NCBI GenBank assembly: GCA_001630475.1
Contig: KV419417.1
Span: forward strand, 260,174-324,173
Direction: 5' to 3'
Length of the DNA: 64,000 nucleotides
Source of the DNA: Sistotremastrum niveocremeum HHB9708
Taxonomy: Eukaryota > Basidiomycota > Agaricomycetes > Sistotremastrales > Sistotremastraceae
Below the pieces are notes generated by a model, which made no database searches, had not been told where the DNA came from, and saw only the letters and a program-made list of their open reading frames with translations. The translations under genes were made by a program, and so were the position numbers. Every line of letters starts with the position of its first letter. The first letter of the stretch is position 1. Below are positions 60,301-64,000 of the stretch, in pieces.

Positions 60301-61169
60301 ATGGCTATCAAAGGAGAGTCAGAATACGAACTTGCGCATCAGAACAGCTCAGTGAGTTCAACCTTCACTTCTAATAATCAACGAGACCAGCTGACCGCCC
60401 TCTGTAGGGCCGTACGACTCCAGAGATGGAAGATGCACCTCTAAACCCTCCATCATACGACGCTGAACCTTCATCATCAGCCGGTACATCCCAACACCCT
60501 ACCACCAATTTTCTCGTCATCGAACGAGCGCTATCAAACATCAAAGGCGGATGGCGCGTCGACACGAATAAAAAGATGCCCGTCGCCCTCTTCCCGCCTC
60601 TTCCTGAAGGCTCAAAACCACGCGCGAATTTGTTCTTGGATAGTGTGATTGGAAATATCACAGCGGAGGTGCAACTGCTGGCGGATCGTACGAAACCTCG
60701 TGCGCTGATCTCAGCGAACTCGGCTTTTGGTTCCTCGGTCGAAATCCGTATTGTGAGTGTCCGTTGATCCACTTTAGTAAATGAATTTTGTTGAACGTTT
60801 GCCTAGGTTGCACCCGCTCAACAACGATTTCGCATAAACTCCCAGACTATTCGCGCAACTATCACGGTATACATACCCAGATGGTTCGCTGGGCCAATCT
60901 ATACCTCGACCATGATGGGTTCCGTCAAATTTTCATCAGCGATTGCTCCCCAAATAGCAACTTTTGCTGAACGAGGGGGAAACAACAAATATTTCTTGGG
61001 TGATTATGACTCGACTGGATTTGGAGAGCAAACGGAGAGTGAATGGGAGGGAGACGAGCTAACGTTGGCGAGCTTTTCGGGCGATATCATTATTTCTTAC
61101 GATGATGAGAGAGTGTCGGAAGAGGAGCTCGCGAAGATGAGCTTTTGGACGCGGTGTTTCAAGCGATGA
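60301..61169 (+). CDS. DUF7330-family protein, copy B
   Basis: Three exons (60301-60351, 60408-60752, 60807-61169), all multiples of three, give 252 residues. The domain begins NFLVIERALSNIKGGWRVDT after a short Pro/Ser linker (PPSYDAEPSSSAGTS). Key blocks are SVIGNITAEVQL, FGSSVEIRI, YIPRWFAGPIY, MMGSVKFSS, FAERGGNNKYFLGDYDSTGFG, WEGDELTLASFSGDIIISY and the end tail SFWTRCFKR. An in-frame ATG at 60259 lies upstream, but the chosen start gives a first exon like those of the other copies. It converges on copy C with 150 bp between the stops, so B and C form an inverted pair. Confidence 0.87.
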
Positions 61170-61319
61170 GGGTCTGATCTTTGTACATTCTTTCGTTTTC
61201 ATTTGTATTACAGTGTATCATCTTATCACAATTAACATATACCCTCCAGCGGAAACCGATAGAAACAAATACATGCAGATAAGCCAGAAAAAATGACGAG
61301 AGATAGTAGAATAGCACAA

Positions 61320-62160
61320 TCACCGACCGAACCGTCGTTTCGACTTCTTCGGCGGTTCAATTGTTTCGCCAAGATAGCAAAGTCTGATCTTGCCGAAACC
61401 AGTGGTCAACGAGAGCTCATCGCCTTCCCATTTCTCATCTGCCCCAATTCCACCTTGAGGATAATCTCCCAGGAAATGTGAGCTCTGATCATCACGTTCC
61501 GAGAACGTCATCAGTTTTGATTGGATTCCGGGAGAAAATATGAGCGATCTGGTGACGCCGCCAATGGTTATTGGTCCACGGAATGAAGGTGGGAGGAAGA
61601 CAGTTATTGATCCACTCCGCGATGCACATTCGATTTTAGCAGTTTGTCGTCGTGGGCTGATCTGCACCGTAAAATGTAGATCAATTTCAAGTTATTCACC
61701 TCGGGAAGAAGAACTCACGAGTTTAAATGTGATAGATCCACGCGTTGCTGTGGCTCGTAACACAGCCCTTGACGAACTAGCATCCCCCACCAGCTCGACT
61801 TCCGCATTGATATCTCCAAATCGTCCAAGAAGGTTCAAATTTCCTCTTTCATCCATAGCATTAGCATCGTTCAGCGACGGGACTCTCAGCGATGTATCAA
61901 TTCGCCAGGAGCCTGTAATATTTTTGCATCGCGAGATGTCGAGACAGTTGGTTGCGGGAATGGGATTGGAGATAGTTGGCGAGGAGGGGTTGTATGGAGG
62001 TGGGCTGATACTAGAGCCATCTGTGGCAGTAACGATACTATCGATATCAGACTGGATGATGCAATGCGTCAATGAGTCAGTGGATCCGGAGATGAAAGAG
62101 CCATGATCGACTCACGGGCGGAAGGGGCGGTAAATCAGCTTTGGTGACGTTGAAGATCAT
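61320..62160 (-). CDS. DUF7330-family protein, copy C
   Basis: Three exons (62116-62160, 61719-62051, 61320-61661), all multiples of three, give 239 residues. The domain begins NCLDISRCKNITGSWRIDT, and thus lacks the IER of other copies. Then come GRFGDINAEVEL, ATRGSITFKL, SRSGSITVFLPPSFRGPI, TFSERDDQSSHFLGDYPQGG, KWEGDELSLTTGFGKIRLCY and a basic tail KKSKRRFGR without the FW pair. It is the shortest and, with copy E, one of the two more diverged copies. Exon borders agree exactly in phase with the other four. Confidence 0.86.
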
Positions 62161-62358
62161 GGCTTGAGCAAACTAGTATACAATAGATGGTACAAGATTC
62201 AGGACGAGTTGTAGAAAGTGAGTGTACGAAACCCGCGCAGCAACAGGCGCTAATGGCATCGCGTTGAGAAGTACTCTGCCGAACGGCATGAACAAATAAG
62301 GGACAAATTTGCAAAGAAAATATCACGACCTCTAGATCTCCCATTCCCATGATTTTAA

Positions 62359-63589
62359 TCAACCAAGAGTCTCCTCCCAAGTACCCCAGTACTCTTCCCC
62401 CACTCGTCTCAGCAAGATCCGCTCGCCGTCTTGACCAAAATATGCGGCGCCATACCAGGCACGAAGCTCTTCCTCGCTGAAAGGTCCGAATGTCTCGTTT
62501 TCTTGTCCCTGCGTAGGATCAGCCCAGCGATATTCGAGTTTGATGTTCTGTGACGGAGGGGTCCATTCAGGAGGTACTTTTCCTGACGATCGCAACGACC
62601 GAAGTATGGATTCGTAGGTTGCAGAATATATGTCGACGTTTTCTGGAAGAAGGGCGGAAGCGATAGTTGTCAAACGGTCGATTTGATGTTGGGTGCTTTG
62701 TGATACAGTCTTTCCGCTTTTCTTCGCAGCACTGTAGAAATGGTGAGCATCAGTAAATAAAATGATTACGTGGATGGACGTACGCCTTTTCTTTCTTGGC
62801 CCTAGCTCCTAGACGAGCCAAAGCTTCCAAGACCGATTCCGCTTTGCGTAAAAGGCCCACCAGTTCCTTTTCCAATTCGGTGGTGTCGAGGGCGTTGGCG
62901 GCCTCCCTTTCCAACCGTTCCTTCTCCTCTCGTTCCCTCTTCTTCATACTTCTTCTGGCCTTCTTCATGTCCCTTTCGTCGACCCCTTCCATCCAACGAT
63001 CATGAGCCGCATGAGGGTCATACGACTTCACGTATACTTCTCCGTCGTTCAGCACCTTGCCTTCGTCCATCTCCTCGCGCATATTGAATGCAGACAGCTC
63101 GTATCCCATTCCAATCTTGCTTCGCCGTTCCGCCTCGTCCTCGTCGACAGGTTCATCGTCATCATCGGAATCAAAACCTTCATTCGTCGTCTGACCGAAT
63201 TCCTGCCCTTCAATATCCCCTAACCTCATCTCGACCTCTTTCTTCTTCTTGCCCTCACCGTCCTCTTCATCCTCACCATCCTTCGGGACCGCGAACATAT
63301 CGTCATCTTCGTCGTCCTTGTTTTGCTTGTCTTTTCGTCGACTATAGACGACGCCTTCTCCGTCGTCAGAAGAATCAGAGTCGTAGCCCTCGGTTTTGAC
63401 GGCTCCTCGTCTAGGAGCGCGATCCTCGAGCGCGTCGTCCACTTGTTCGATGAACTTCTCGGGATCATCAGATGGAGAGACGAATCGCGTCTTCTTCTGA
63501 GTGGGTACTGAACCAGAGGGCCTAGAGGGCTCGGATGGGCCGCTATCTAGCGCAGCGGCCGAACGTTTCTGAGTGGATCTGGGTGGCAT
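62359..63589 (-). CDS. LIN1: LIN1/CD2BP2-like GYF-domain splicing factor
   Basis: A component of the U5 snRNP/tri-snRNP assembly pathway in the nucleus. Two exons (62784-63589 and 62359-62731) give 392 residues, normal for the family. The N-terminus has the basic KRSAAALD region and KKTRFVSP. Acidic blocks follow (YDSDSSDDGEG, DEEDGEGKKKKEVEM), with the conserved EGFDSDDDDEPVDEDEAERR, GYELSAFNMREEMDEG and DGEVYVKSYDPHAAHDRW, then a charged coil (MKKREREEKERLEREAAN). The C-terminal GYF domain reads LEYRWADP, GPFSEEELRAWYGAAYFG and WGTWEETL; the GYF triad is AYF here. The start MPPRSTQKRS is chosen over an in-frame ATG six codons upstream. Confidence 0.93.
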
Positions 63590-64000
63590 TTCGTTCAGCG
63601 TCCGCAAATTATTTCAGCACTAGACAAAGTGTCAGTATGTTTGACTATCGCTGATATGATGATGTCAAGGTTGACAGAAACGACTTCGTTCACTGATTCG
63701 CTGATTGGGATACTCTGGGCGAGTCGACGAGTTCGATGCGCTCGATGGGTGAACAGAGTCAGTGACGGATGTATCGGTAAACCCCGAACCGGCATCTTTG
63801 ACGGCAGCTAGGAACTCAAAACTAATCATCTTAAAATTCAGTCTGATTTAGTGTACTAATACATGGTCATGGACTCAGAGCGATAATACACGCCACATGG
63901 AACGTAGCAAAGGGCTGTCCAAAAATTTCATAGTGCTCCTCAAGAAAGGAATTTCGCAAAGAGACCTTTCTTCACCTTCTGCTCGTCAGCATACTCAATC
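63590..64000. other. Upstream region of LIN1, no gene recognised
   Basis: About 410 bases to the window end with only short frames on both strands. It should contain the LIN1 promoter and perhaps the start of a neighbour outside the window. Confidence 0.35.

Noticed and set aside
61540-62106. 188-codon plus-strand frame over DUF7330 copy C
   Set aside because: Antisense to exons with a clear family match and conserved splice phases.

Overview
The window is a 64 kb piece of nuclear DNA from a filamentous basidiomycete, most likely a white-rot Agaricomycete. Genes are cut by many short introns (about 47-60 nt, GT..AG). The gene set includes two secreted laccases, a class II (manganese-type) peroxidase, Zn(II)2Cys6 regulators and protein families expanded in mushrooms (DUF6535, DUF7330, F-box-like). 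One run of N (25054-25358) marks an assembly gap. Gene models below were joined by eye from splice signals and reading phase; where I give a protein length, the exon lengths add up to whole codons.

Layout. 1-3.6 kb: end of an unknown gene and an HNH-nuclease-like gene that seems to lack its catalytic histidines. 4.7-9.9 kb: two intact laccase genes, tail to tail, both driven from TATA boxes. 12-19.5 kb: a small Zn2Cys6 protein, an unknown intronless gene, a DUF4139 (mucoidy-inhibitor-like) gene and a short Mn-peroxidase. 19.5-27 kb: gene-poor, with one DUF7330 gene, a minisatellite beside the gap and a microsatellite. 27-37.4 kb: two paralogous amino-acid/choline-type permeases in the same orientation, with a 14-TM-type MFS exporter and an F-box-like gene between them. 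38-44.7 kb: an isocitrate lyase/PEP-mutase superfamily enzyme, a single-pass membrane protein and an intron-bearing tRNA-Phe. 45-54 kb: repeat-rich: a complete non-autonomous hAT element with 8-bp target duplication, a mosaic of inverted and direct repeats, a DUF7330 gene, a 145-bp near-perfect inverted repeat, a nucleotide-sugar transporter and a 1.46-kb element with 9-bp duplication whose arms carry GCCCC motifs every ~21 bp. 54-64 kb: a large DUF6535 membrane protein, a cluster of three DUF7330 genes, a zinc-knuckle protein and the splicing factor LIN1/CD2BP2.

How it fits together. Laccases and peroxidase serve extracellular lignin/phenol oxidation; permeases and MFS serve uptake and efflux; the ICL-superfamily enzyme works on small dicarboxylic acids. 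The most unusual items are the 21-bp-phased GCCCC element and the five DUF7330 paralogues, which share one three-exon, phase-0 architecture.
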